From positions 62,001 to 126,000 of the forward strand of contig NZ_JAQAGY010000008.1 of NCBI RefSeq assembly GCF_027533645.1: a stretch of DNA of 64,000 nt, written 5' to 3'. Of this stretch, positions 36,886-45,004 are shown one piece after another. Numbering within the stretch: the first letter of the stretch is position 1; each line of letters opens with the position of its first letter. Source of the stretch: Paenibacillus caseinilyticus (GTDB taxonomy: Bacteria > Bacillota > Bacilli > Paenibacillales > NBRC-103111). The position numbers and the translations under genes are program-made. Under the pieces are notes generated by a model. The model had not been told where the DNA came from. It did not search any database and saw only the letters and a program-made list of their open reading frames with translations.

Positions 36886-36890
36886 ACCCC

Positions 36891-36935
36891 CGACAAAACT
36901 AGAAGAAATGCGCCACAACTAGAAGAAAAGCGACA
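36891..36935 (-). repeat. Two 20-bp-spaced direct repeats with Spo0A-box-like ends
   Basis: AACTAGAAGAAATGCG (36897-36912) and AACTAGAAGAAAAGCG (36917-36932) repeat with a 20-bp period just upstream of the -35. On the minus strand, TTTGTCG occurs at each outer edge, 7 of 9 matches to the Spo0A box. A regulator site is likely but not proven. Confidence 0.45.
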
Positions 36936-37007
36936 AAGCCTCTGCAGTCCGCGCGGTAAGCCCGCAAACCATGCGGAATGCCGCCACCCTTATAGGACCG
37001 CCAAAAT

Positions 37008-37043
37008 ACACAAAATCCCCGCTGAACCACTCTTCTGCGGGGA
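37008..37043 (-). terminator. Terminator of dacF
   Basis: TCCCCGC pairs with GCGGGGA and is followed on the minus strand by TTTTGTG, 17 bases after the dacF stop. This separates dacF from spoIIA, at least partly. Confidence 0.75.
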
Positions 37044-37060
37044 CTCTTGTTGGTATGGGT

Positions 37061-38239
37061 TTAGTCTAGGAAAAACATCTTCTTGGCCGTGCGCTTCGTC
37101 AGCGTCCACCATCCGGCTTTCTTGACCTCGACCGGGGATTCCAGCGGGAATTCACTCATGACTTGATCACCCTTATAGACCACAATCTTCCCGATCGGCT
37201 GCCCTACGGCCACCGGTGCCTTGAGGTCCGGCAGCAGCTGCACCTCGTGGCGGATGCCGTCAGCCGCTTCGCCTTTCTTCAGGAGCAGGGAATACGAATG
37301 CTTGGCGGTCAAAGGCACAACCGGCACTTCGCCCTTGCCTACCTTCATCTCGCCGATAGCATCGCCAGTCCTGTAGATCGGGAGATTCGTGTATTGCGAG
37401 AACGAATAGTCGAATAGTCGCGTGACCTCGCTATTGCGCGTCTTCGTATCCGGCTCCCCCATCACGACGGCGATCACCCGAAGATTGTCCCGCTTCGCGG
37501 TGGCCGAGAGACAGAACTTGGCTTCGCTGGTGTACCCGGTCTTCAGACCGTCAGCGCCGCTGTAGAAGCGGACCAGCTTGTTCGTATTGACGAGCCAGAA
37601 GGGCTTCGGGGTGTCCTTGCGCAGATAATCCTGATACTGCCCCGTGAACTTCGTGATTTCCTCGTGCTTCAAGAGCTCCTTCGACATCAAGGCGATATCG
37701 TAGGCGGACGATACGTGGCCATCGGCCGGCAGGCCGTTCGGATTGACGAACTTCGTGTTCTTCATGCCGAGCTGCTGCGCCCTCTCATTCATCAGACGGA
37801 CGAATGCTTCCTCGGAACCGGCGATCTTCTCGGCCATGGCTACCGACGCATCATTGCCTGAAGCCATCGCAATACCCTTCAGCATATCCTGGACGGTCAT
37901 CTCTTCGCCCGGCTCCAGGAAGATTTGGGATCCGCCCATCGAAGCCGCGTATTCGCTTGTCGGCACTTTATCGTCCATCTTGATCTTACCGGCGTCGAGC
38001 GCCTCCATCGTAAGCAGCATCGTCATGATCTTCGTGATGGAAGCCGGCGGCAGCTTGGCATCCTTATTCTTATCGAAGATGACGGTGCCGGTATCCGCAT
38101 CGATAATGACGGCGGACGAAGCGTTCGGCGCCAGATCGACCTGCGCCGGGCCTTTGCCTTCTTCAGCAAGCGCCGCTGGCAGCGCCAGCATCAGCAAGAG
38201 CTGGGCGGACACGAACCATTTGAGTACTTTGGAGATCAT
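37061..38239 (-). CDS. dacF: D-alanyl-D-alanine carboxypeptidase DacF
   Basis: The 392-residue penicillin-binding protein has a signal peptide (1-25), SxxK in ASITK, SGN (MASGNDAS), KTG (LKTGYT), and a C-terminal beta domain with an amphipathic tail. In the forespore DacF adjusts peptidoglycan cross-linking. It precedes spoIIAA as in B. subtilis. Confidence 0.94.
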   Translation of the reverse strand: MISKVLKWFVSAQLLLMLALPAALAEEGKGPAQVDLAPNASSAVIIDADTGTVIFDKNKDAKLPPASITKIMTMLLTMEALDAGKIKMDDKVPTSEYAASMGGSQIFLEPGEEMTVQDMLKGIAMASGNDASVAMAEKIAGSEEAFVRLMNERAQQLGMKNTKFVNPNGLPADGHVSSAYDIALMSKELLKHEEITKFTGQYQDYLRKDTPKPFWLVNTNKLVRFYSGADGLKTGYTSEAKFCLSATAKRDNLRVIAVVMGEPDTKTRNSEVTRLFDYSFSQYTNLPIYRTGDAIGEMKVGKGEVPVVPLTAKHSYSLLLKKGEAADGIRHEVQLLPDLKAPVAVGQPIGKIVVYKGDQVMSEFPLESPVEVKKAGWWTLTKRTAKKMFFLD

Positions 38240-38330
38240 ACCTGTTCTACCCCTCCTGGCTATAGCTACTGGAATTTTAGAACCTACCTCTCAGTGTTAA
38301 CCGTTTGCGTGCAAAATATTCCAGTCATCT

Positions 38331-38888
38331 CTACCGGATTGTGCCGGGCGGCACTGCTGCATCAGGGAATGCCGTCTTGACGAGGCCCGGAAACTCCCGG
38401 TTAAAGCCCGGTGCGCTGCGGCCTTCCCGGACGTTCTCGGTGTAGGACTGCAGCCGCCTGAGGAACGAGGCTTGTGCGGTAACGTGTACCGCCCGCACCT
38501 CCGTACCGCTCAGCCTTACGGCTTGGTCGATCCGCTCCCGCAGCTCGGGGGTCAATTCGCCCTCCGGCTCGTCCAGCGCAACGGCCGCATAAGCCTCCCG
38601 GCGGTGGACAACGACGCAAGCTTCGTTCACGCCGGGGACGCTCGCGACGGCGGAGGCGGCTTCGCCCGTCGGGACGATGTCCTCCTCGCGCTCGGACAAG
38701 GCTGACGGCTGCCTGCCGCTTACCTTCGTGCCGATGCTCTGCGCCCGCATGCCCTGCACCTCGGGCTGCCGGGGCAGCTGTGCCGTGCAGCCCTGAAGCC
38801 ATGCGGCTGTCAGGAGACATCCGCAGAGGGCGGCAAGCCTGCTGCCCGGCCGGGCTGCCTTCATGGAGCGGCTGCCAAGGGATGCCAT
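38331..38888 (-). CDS. YhcN/YlaJ-family sporulation lipoprotein
   Basis: The 185-residue protein has a signal sequence ending at lipobox LQGC and a domain with VASVPGVNEACVVVHRREAYAAV, typical of YhcN/YlaJ proteins found in the spore. Function unknown. ATG 38888 was chosen over the upstream start at 38963, which adds an unlikely extension. B. subtilis has no such gene between dacF and pupG. Confidence 0.82.
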   Translation of the reverse strand: MASLGSRSMKAARPGSRLAALCGCLLTAAWLQGCTAQLPRQPEVQGMRAQSIGTKVSGRQPSALSEREEDIVPTGEAASAVASVPGVNEACVVVHRREAYAAVALDEPEGELTPELRERIDQAVRLSGTEVRAVHVTAQASFLRRLQSYTENVREGRSAPGFNREFPGLVKTAFPDAAVPPGTIR

Positions 38889-38981
38889 GCTTGCCTTCGC
38901 TTCCTTCCTCTTGTGGAATGGAGTTCCATAAAAGGTAGTATGCTTCCTTCCCAGCCAAGGCATTCATGCGTCATCCCAGGG

Positions 38982-39022
38982 CCAAAAAAAAGAAAGCCCC
39001 GGAAACCATTCCGGAGCTTTCT
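38982..39022 (-). terminator. Terminator of the CuA cupredoxin gene
   Basis: AGAAAGCTCCGGA pairs with TCCGGGGCTTTCT (one mismatch) and runs into a nine-T tract on the minus strand. Confidence 0.85.
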
Positions 39023-39033
39023 TAGCTTAAGGC

Positions 39034-39408
39034 TTATTCCACTACAAACTTCGCATGCATGTCAGGGTGGCCCGGGCCGCATGGCAGGGCGCAAATCACT
39101 TCGTACTCGCCCGGCTTATCGAACGTAAAGTCAGCCGTTTTGGTGTTGGCGTCGAGCTTCACGTTAGTGCCTGCGATCGAAACCGCATGAAGGCCTTCCT
39201 TGTTCACCAGGGAGAGCGTTACTTTCTCGCCGGCTTTGGCTTTGCCCGAAATTTCGAACTTGTAGTTCGAAGCGTTGAACTTCAGAGACGGACCGGCTGT
39301 CGCTTCCTTGGCCAATTCGGCTTGACGAGCCGAAATGTTCTGGAACAGCACGCCCGTACCGAGAAGACAAGCGACGATGAACAGTGAGAACATGATCCAC
39401 TTTTGCAT
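39034..39408 (-). CDS. Membrane-anchored cupredoxin with CuA motif
   Basis: The 124-residue protein has one N-terminal helix (about 4-24) then a cupredoxin fold ending in CALPCGPGHPDM, exactly the CxxxCxxxHxxM arrangement of the CuA centre of cytochrome oxidase subunit II; the first His ligand may be in GLHAVSI. It lacks the subunit II transmembrane hairpin and no oxidase genes are near. Likely a secreted-side electron carrier or copper-handling protein. ATG 39408 follows AAGGGGGG. Confidence 0.8.
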   Translation of the reverse strand: MQKWIMFSLFIVACLLGTGVLFQNISARQAELAKEATAGPSLKFNASNYKFEISGKAKAGEKVTLSLVNKEGLHAVSIAGTNVKLDANTKTADFTFDKPGEYEVICALPCGPGHPDMHAKFVVE

Positions 39409-39609
39409 AGGTATTCCCCCCTTACTACGGTAAAGACGTATAGTAGTATTGTACAAAAACCAAGCCGTATTACACATGCCTTTTGGAGCCATACACGTGA
39501 AAAATTTGTGACAAATCGCCCGGTCCGGGCGGACAGCCATCATTCTTTTGACATTTTAGCACAAAACCAGCGAACAGCCAAACGTACCGGTCCCCCCATG
39601 GAGAGTTAC

Positions 39610-39708
39610 CCTAAACTGATGTGTTGTCCGTAAGGTACTTTACCCGGTGAGTTTAGGATTCCCGGAACCGAGATAAACGGCTTCGCCGTCCTTTAAGGAC
39701 AATGCGCA
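39610..39708 (+). other. Structured intergenic element, class unknown
   Basis: In a 415-base gene-free stretch, CCTAAACT (39610-39617) pairs perfectly with AGTTTAGG (39650-39657), enclosing CCGTAA / TTACCCGG. It is followed by ACGGCttcGCCGT, GTCCTttaAGGAC and AATGCGCATT before a T run. I could not match it to a known riboswitch. It might be a regulatory RNA or a dispersed repeat; orientation is uncertain. Confidence 0.4.
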
Positions 39709-39767
39709 TTTTTTTAGAAAAAGGAGATTCAGGAAGGAGCTCCGGTAGGATATAAGTTCTAGTATTA

Positions 39768-39797
39768 GCAAAAAACCTGCTCCGCTAGGGAACAGGC
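39768..39797 (-). terminator. Terminator of the YvyF-like gene
   Basis: CCTGTTCC pairs with GGAGCAGG-like arms around CTAGC and is followed on the minus strand by TTTTTT. Confidence 0.75.
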
Positions 39798-39823
39798 CTG
39801 AGTCAACGAGCCAGAAAGCGTTA

Positions 39824-40228
39824 TCACCGGTAAACCGTGCTGCGGATCTGGAATGCAGAGCTGCGCGGCGCCGCTTTGGCTTCCTTCTCCTTCAATACAC
39901 GCAAATCCGTAACGATGCGTACGCGGCATGTGCAGCAGAGATGGTGCTGCCGGATTGGGGCTTGGCAGGAATTGCAAGGGTATGTCAGGGCCGGATAACT
40001 TGCCAGATGAAGGCGGTTCTCCTTCAGGAACGCCGTAATTCGCTTGAGCGGTACACCGGTACCTGCAAGCAGCTCCTCGGTCGTCGCTTTCCGGTTCCCC
40101 CGCAAAAAGGCTTCGCAGCGGCTGAGCTCCGTGTCCAGCGACCGGCAGCAGTCCTGGCACAGCTCGCGGATATTCTTCTGGTATACCTGACCGCATTGGG
40201 GACAATTCGCTACCTTCAGCATCGTCAT
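39824..40228 (-). CDS. YvyF-like (TIGR03826) zinc-ribbon protein
   Basis: The 134-residue protein has an N-terminal CPQCG...CQDCC and a later CNSC...CTC, four CxxC-type metal sites flanking a helix-turn-helix-like segment (ATTEELLAGTGVPLKRITAFL). This is the architecture of the flagellar-operon protein YvyF. Here it stands alone, without flagellar genes. YvyF's role in Bacillus is not well defined; a regulatory role is inferred. Confidence 0.7.
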   Translation of the reverse strand: MTMLKVANCPQCGQVYQKNIRELCQDCCRSLDTELSRCEAFLRGNRKATTEELLAGTGVPLKRITAFLKENRLHLASYPALTYPCNSCQAPIRQHHLCCTCRVRIVTDLRVLKEKEAKAAPRSSAFQIRSTVYR

Positions 40229-40444
40229 GGCCGAGCCCTTCTTTCTCTGTATGTGGGGTAACTTGATTGTTCGTCATTCATTTAATAGTTCTATGTACCC
40301 ACATTGTAGCACAAGATACCTACCAATAACAGAGGGGATCACATAAAAATCCCGATGTAAGTTTCTGTCTGGCTAATTTCATGTTCACCAAGTCATACTA
40401 AAGTTGCAGGATGATCGCGATACTTGTCGCCGGGAGGTGAGCTT

Positions 40445-40522
40445 ATGGCGAAGCAGCAAGGGCACGGCAATCAGAACACGACGACCCGATCCGATGATAA
40501 AGGGGCAGGCAAGTCCAAATAA
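40445..40522 (+). CDS. Very small (25-residue) hydrophilic protein
   Basis: The frame MAKQQGHGNQNTTTRSDDKG and five more residues is preceded by GGGAGGTGAGCTT, a strong ribosome site, and followed by a good terminator. CATACTA at 40394-40400 fits the -10 of forespore sigma factors, but no matching -35 was found. Composition (Gln, Asn, Lys, no aromatic residue) recalls small spore proteins. I do not recognise a named family. Confidence 0.5.
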   Translation: MAKQQGHGNQNTTTRSDDKGAGKSK

Positions 40523-40547
40523 ATACCGGTCTCCACGCCGGCTCACA

Positions 40548-40597
40548 GCAAAAAGGCTGCCTTCGCTCTTCGTGAGCGAGGGACAGCCTTTTTTTAT
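40548..40597. terminator. Bidirectional terminator between the small ORF and pupG
   Basis: AAAAAGGCTG pairs with CAGCCTTTTT, with further CGCTC / GAGCG pairing inside. T runs lie on both sides in the respective directions. Confidence 0.85.
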
Positions 40598-40626
40598 TGT
40601 ACCAGACTTGCTCTCTCTGCAGCTTG

Positions 40627-41454
40627 CTACATCCTTGCAATAATACCAAGAACGAGCTTCAGGAACTTCTGCTTGACGCGGTCTGTCGTTTCCATGACTT
40701 CTTCATGGGAGAGCGGCTGGTCCAGAATGCCGGAAGCCATGTTGGAGATACACGAGAAGCCGAGAACTTCGATTCCCGCATGCCGGGCCACGAGAACCTC
40801 GGATACGGTGGACATCCCAACGGCGTCCGCGCCAAGCGTGCGCATCATACGGATCTCGGCAGGTGTCTCGTAGGATGGGCCGAGAAGCCCGATGTAGACG
40901 CCCTCCTGCAGCTTCAGCCCCTGCTCGCCCGCCACCTCATGCGCCAAGGCACGAAGCCGCTTGCTGTAAGCTTCGGACATATCCGGGAAACGCACGCCGA
41001 GTTCGCTGTGATTGGGCCCGATGAGCGGGTTGCGGGACGTAAAGTTGATATGGTCGCTGATGACCATGAGGTCTCCGGCTTCATAGCTCGTATTGACGCC
41101 CCCAGCCGCATTGGTTACCAGCAGCTTCTCCACGCCCAGTTCCTTCATGACACGGACCGGGAACGATACGGTTTCTACGCCGTACCCTTCGTACATGTGA
41201 AACCGTCCTTTCATCAACAGGACGTGCCGTCCTTCTACGGTGCCGAGCAGCAGCTCGCCCGCATGTCCTTCCACGGTAGATACCGGAAAGTGCGGAATCT
41301 TATCATACGGGATCGTAACCGCATCCTGGACGAGATCGGCGAGAATGCCGAGACCCGATCCAAGGATTAAAGCGATCTCCGGGCGGGCCGGGTACGCCTC
41401 GCGTATGAATGCGGCGGCTTCCTTGATGTTCTGCAGTACATTCGTTGCTTCCAT
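40627..41454 (-). CDS. pupG: Purine nucleoside phosphorylase (PNP I family)
   Basis: The 275-residue trimeric-type PNP shows LILGSGLGILAD, the phosphate-site GRFHMYEGY, TNAAGGVN, and the base-recognition Glu-Asn region (GPSYETPAEI, SCISNMASG). It cleaves guanosine/inosine and deoxy forms to base and ribose 1-phosphate. In B. subtilis phosphopentomutase (drm) lies next to it; here it is absent. Confidence 0.94.
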   Translation of the reverse strand: MEATNVLQNIKEAAAFIREAYPARPEIALILGSGLGILADLVQDAVTIPYDKIPHFPVSTVEGHAGELLLGTVEGRHVLLMKGRFHMYEGYGVETVSFPVRVMKELGVEKLLVTNAAGGVNTSYEAGDLMVISDHINFTSRNPLIGPNHSELGVRFPDMSEAYSKRLRALAHEVAGEQGLKLQEGVYIGLLGPSYETPAEIRMMRTLGADAVGMSTVSEVLVARHAGIEVLGFSCISNMASGILDQPLSHEEVMETTDRVKQKFLKLVLGIIARM

Positions 41455-41666
41455 TCGAATAGCAGCCTCCTTGAATAACGATTATGTAAGTGTAAGTAAT
41501 GAAAAGCCGTACAATCTAGTCGTACGATGTGCCCCCAAGCCCGTAAGCTTAGGCAGATTACCCGGGGCACCAAGACATACAAGGTTATTATCGCAAATGC
41601 CGCAGCGCTTTGCAAAGACATGCGTCCCGACTGGGTTTTCCTCACCGCTTATTGCGGTTGGACACA

Positions 41667-41712
41667 GCAAAAAACAAGCCGCCCCGCCCTGGTAGATGAA
41701 GGGTGAGGCTTG
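41667..41712 (-). terminator. Terminator of xerD
   Basis: CAAGCCTCACCCT / AGGGCGGGGCGGCTTG imperfect stem followed on the minus strand by TTTTTTG, 40 bases after the xerD stop. The rest of 41455-41666 has no gene visible. Confidence 0.7.
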
Positions 41713-41751
41713 CTTGCCCCTATGGCTCTTGCCCCGGCTGGTTCTGGTACG

Positions 41752-42651
41752 TTATTCCATCCGTGCTCTCGGATGTGTCCGGTCGTATACTTCCTTGATC
41801 TTGCCCCGGTTCAGCTGCGCGTAGATCTGGGTGGTCGAGATATCGGCGTGGCCCAGCATCTCTTGAACCGAACGGAGATCGGCCCCGTTCTCGATCAGGT
41901 GGGCGGCGAACGAATGCCTCAGGGTGTGGGGCGTCATTTCTTCGCGGATTCCGGTGCCCGCCGCGTACTTCTTAATGATCTTCCAGAACCCCTGCCGGGT
42001 CATCCGCGTCCCGAGGTGCCCCACGAAGAGTGCCGGCTCAGGCTTCGAGGCTTTGAGCAGCTTCGGCCGCATCGTCTCGATATACCCGCTGACATATTGG
42101 GATGCGATCTCGCCGAGCGGCACGATCCGCTCCCGTCCCCCGCTTCCCGAGCAGCGGATAAACCCGAGAGACGGGTTGACGCTGTCGACATCAAGGGAGA
42201 TTAGCTCGGAGACGCGGATACCGGTAGCATAGAGCACCTCCAGCATCGCCTTGTCCCTCATGCCGTTCGGCGTGGAGGTCTGGGGTGCGTTCAGCAGCTT
42301 GCCCACCTCTTGGATGGACAATACCATCGGAACGCGTTTCTCCAGCTTCGGGGACTCCAGATGGAGCGAGGGATCCGTATCGAGACAACGTTCTCTCACC
42401 AAATATTGGTAAAAGGCACGAATCGAAACCATGCTTCTGGACAAGGTAGCCACCGCTCTGCCCTTCTGCTTAAGGCCAAGCAAATAACTCGATATGTTCA
42501 TTCTGGAGCTGGCCTGCAGCGCAGCTACCCCCTGGCTCTCCAGATAATCCAGATACTGTACGAGGTCCCGCTCGTAGGAATCCAGCGTGTTCTTGGCCAG
42601 ACCCTTGTCCTCTGACAAATAACGGATAAAAGCTTGCAGTTGATCTTTCAT
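41752..42651 (-). CDS. xerD: Tyrosine recombinase XerD
   Basis: The 299-residue recombinase has an N-terminal SAM-like domain and the catalytic set: Arg in TGIRVSEL, HTLRHSFAAH, the GH of EMLGHAD, and the nucleophile Tyr in TTQIYAQL. With XerC (CodV) it resolves chromosome dimers at dif. Its position near fur and spoIIA matches B. subtilis ripX. Confidence 0.94.
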   Translation of the reverse strand: MKDQLQAFIRYLSEDKGLAKNTLDSYERDLVQYLDYLESQGVAALQASSRMNISSYLLGLKQKGRAVATLSRSMVSIRAFYQYLVRERCLDTDPSLHLESPKLEKRVPMVLSIQEVGKLLNAPQTSTPNGMRDKAMLEVLYATGIRVSELISLDVDSVNPSLGFIRCSGSGGRERIVPLGEIASQYVSGYIETMRPKLLKASKPEPALFVGHLGTRMTRQGFWKIIKKYAAGTGIREEMTPHTLRHSFAAHLIENGADLRSVQEMLGHADISTTQIYAQLNRGKIKEVYDRTHPRARME

Positions 42652-42787
42652 GCGATTAGGTATCCCCTTTTATGTAGTACAGAGGCAGTCCCTTATCTTT
42701 TCCACATCTGCGGCTTATTCTCCTGCCGGACACCGCTGATTTTCTGATCAATCCTGTGTTGCGGGATTGATCACTGTCGGTTGTCTC

Positions 42788-43030
42788 CTATTCCCCGATC
42801 TCATAGAACAGCTTCAGACGTTCGCGGATCGTCCCCGTTCCGGCCAGCGCATCCCCTTCGTTCAAGAACACTTTCACCGCGCGTCCGGACGGTTCCCGAT
42901 AACGGCTGCCGGGTTCGATCCAGCCCGTAATGAGCAGGAGCGCATGATACAACGCCACCGTAAAGGCCGTAAAGAGGACCAAGAAGCGGAAGCGTTCCTT
43001 CCATCTGCGCAGCGAGAAATGTAAGATCAT
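42788..43030 (-). CDS. yqzK: YqzK-like (DUF4227) small membrane protein
   Basis: The 80-residue protein has one membrane helix (about 16-34) followed by a conserved soluble part (GRAVKVFLNEGD, RERLKLFYEIGE). It is located between xerD and fur, as yqzK in B. subtilis. ATG 43030 follows GGGAGGTAC. Function unknown. Confidence 0.82.
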   Translation of the reverse strand: MILHFSLRRWKERFRFLVLFTAFTVALYHALLLITGWIEPGSRYREPSGRAVKVFLNEGDALAGTGTIRERLKLFYEIGE

Positions 43031-43171
43031 AGCCTGTACCTCCCTATATCCGGCAGTGTCCGGATACAGGCCGGCACCGCGCGCACTTAAGAAGAGACTA
43101 TGATCCACAGGTCAAATATATGAGCATGCCAGGTAATTATTCATCGGAAGACGAACACTTCGGAACCCGGG

Positions 43172-44296
43172 TTAAGAAATGGGCAGCAGCGAATCGATTA
43201 CGGCGTAAGGCAGCCCGACGGCCTCGGCTACTGCCGGGTACGTGACATGGCCTTGATACGTATTCACGCCGAGCTTCAGCGGCGGATTGCCGTAGAGGGC
43301 CCGGGTTACTCCTTTGCCCGCGATCTCCAGGGCATAGGCGATCGTTACGTTGGTCAGCGCTAGTGTAGAAGTACGGGGAACGGCTCCCGGCATATTGGCG
43401 ACCGCATAATGAATCACACCGTGTTTCTCATAGGTCGGCTGGCTGTGCGTGGTGACACGGTCAACGGTTTCGATCGACCCGCCCTGGTCCACCGCCACAT
43501 CGACGATGACCGCACCGGGTTTCATCGTCTTCACCATCTCTTCGGTGACGAGCTTCGGCGCCCGGGCCCCCGGAATCAGCACCGCACCGATGAGCAGATC
43601 CGCCTTTTGCACCGCATTGGCGATATTGTACGGATTGGACATCAGCGTACGGATCCGCCCGAAGAACACGTCATCAAGATAGCGGAGCCGGTCCGCGCTT
43701 CGTTCGATGACCACGACATTGGCACCAAGTCCTAGTGCCATCTTCGCCGCGTTCGTTCCGACGATCCCGCCGCCGAGAATGATGACGTCTGCCGGAGGCA
43801 CGCCCGGCACGCCGCCAAGGAGAATGCCCCTTCCGCCGTACGACTGCTCCAGGAACTGGGCGCCGACTTGTACCGACATCCGGCCGGCGACCTCACTCAT
43901 CGGCGTGAGCAAAGGCAGCCCGCCGCTCGCCAGTTGGATCGTTTCGTACGCAATGCCGGTGACCTTGCTGCGGACCAGCGCCTCGGTCAGCTTCGGCTCG
44001 GCCGCCAGATGCAAATAGGTGAATAAGGTCAATCCCTCACGGAAGTGGTCGTATTCGGAGGGAAGCGGTTCTTTAACCTTCATGATCATCTCCGAGCGTG
44101 CCCATACCTCGGCCGCCTCGGTGACGATCTGTGCCCCTTCGCCCGCATACTCCTCGTCGCTGAAGCCGCTGCCGCCGCCCGCGCCGCTCTCGATCAGCAC
44201 TTCGTGACCGGCCGCATGCAGCATCGCTGCGCCGCCAGGCGTGAGCGCTACGCGGTTTTCGTTATTCTTGAGTTCTTTCGGAACGCCGATGATCAT
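43172..44296 (-). CDS. ald: Alanine dehydrogenase
   Basis: The 374-residue enzyme begins [20 protein letters not shown] and has catalytic Lys in IMKVKEP, the His of YLHLA, and the NAD-binding [21 protein letters not shown]. It interconverts L-alanine and pyruvate and supports sporulation on alanine in Bacillus. Single gene. Confidence 0.95.
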   Translation of the reverse strand: MIIGVPKELKNNENRVALTPGGAAMLHAAGHEVLIESGAGGGSGFSDEEYAGEGAQIVTEAAEVWARSEMIMKVKEPLPSEYDHFREGLTLFTYLHLAAEPKLTEALVRSKVTGIAYETIQLASGGLPLLTPMSEVAGRMSVQVGAQFLEQSYGGRGILLGGVPGVPPADVIILGGGIVGTNAAKMALGLGANVVVIERSADRLRYLDDVFFGRIRTLMSNPYNIANAVQKADLLIGAVLIPGARAPKLVTEEMVKTMKPGAVIVDVAVDQGGSIETVDRVTTHSQPTYEKHGVIHYAVANMPGAVPRTSTLALTNVTIAYALEIAGKGVTRALYGNPPLKLGVNTYQGHVTYPAVAEAVGLPYAVIDSLLPIS

Positions 44297-44390
44297 AAGT
44301 CATTTCCCCTCCCTATGCTCCCTGATTTTCGATTTTCCTCGTCTGTTCTATAGCATCTAGCCGAACGGGCCGTATTATGTGAGGAATAGC

Positions 44391-44436
44391 AAAAAAACCT
44401 TCGCTTGAATCTGGCGGATCCAGGGGAAGGTTTTTG
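44391..44436. terminator. Terminator downstream of fur
   Basis: AAAAAAACCTTC pairs with GAAGGTTTTT, with a loop including GGATCC. Minus-strand T run serves fur; the plus orientation also has TTTTTG. Confidence 0.8.
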
Positions 44437-44440
44437 TTAC

Positions 44441-44890
44441 TTACGATTTGTTCTTATCACGGCAGCGGTGGCAGATGCCCTGGAAGTCAAGCCGGTGATC
44501 GAGAACCTGGAAATTGAATTCCTTATCCAGCCGTTCCTCCAACGGTCCGAGCCAATCTTCCATGATCTCATCCACAGCGCCGCACTGCACACAGATTAGA
44601 TGATGATGGTGGTGATGAGTGCTGTCATTGCGCAAGTCATAACGGGCCACGCCGTCTCCGAAATTCATCTTCTCCAAGACATGGAGCTCGCTCAGAAGCT
44701 CCAGGGTCCGGTACACGGTTGCCAGACCGATCTCCGGCGCTTTATCCTTAACGAGCATGAATACGTCCTCGGCGCTCAAGTGGTCTTCTTCGTTCTCGAG
44801 GAGCACTCGCACGGTAGCTTCCCGCTGGGGCGTCAGTTTATAGCCTTGCGATTGCAGCTGCTGTTTGATTTTTTCAATTCGAGCTTCCAT
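44441..44890 (-). CDS. fur: Ferric uptake regulator family protein (Fur)
   Basis: The 149-residue repressor has a winged helix (LTPQREATVRVLL, TVYRTLELLSEL), two CxxC structural zinc pairs (CVQCG, CHRC) and the metal region HHHHHHLIC, in which the usual HHDH motif is expanded to six histidines (92-97). The name rests on synteny with yqzK-xerD; PerR and Zur are related alternatives. Confidence 0.88.
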   Translation of the reverse strand: MEARIEKIKQQLQSQGYKLTPQREATVRVLLENEEDHLSAEDVFMLVKDKAPEIGLATVYRTLELLSELHVLEKMNFGDGVARYDLRNDSTHHHHHHLICVQCGAVDEIMEDWLGPLEERLDKEFNFQVLDHRLDFQGICHRCRDKNKS

Positions 44891-44935
44891 GCTTCTCCCC
44901 CTACAATCGAAAGCAACCGCTCCGGGTTTCGCGGA

Positions 44936-44960
44936 CGGCAGCCCCCTTCGGGGATTGCCG
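44936..44960 (-). other. 5'-end hairpin of the fur transcript
   Basis: CGGCA/TGCCG and CCCC/GGGG form a strong stem around a GAA loop, placed about where the promoter predicts transcription to begin. It could stabilise the mRNA 5' end. Confidence 0.45.
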
Positions 44961-44969
44961 TATGCTTAC

Positions 44970-44999
44970 ATTATAGGGCGCCGTCCGCCGGAAAGTCAA
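44970..44999 (-). promoter_or_regulatory. Sigma-A promoter of fur
   Basis: Minus strand TTGACT (44994-44999), 18-base spacer and TATAAT (44970-44975), 80 bases before fur. Confidence 0.8.
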
Positions 45000-45004
45000 A
45001 CCTT

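Noticed and set aside
36891-36935. Possible CRISPR-like repeat
   Set aside because: Only two short units with no spacer variation and no cas genes; position fits promoter regulation.
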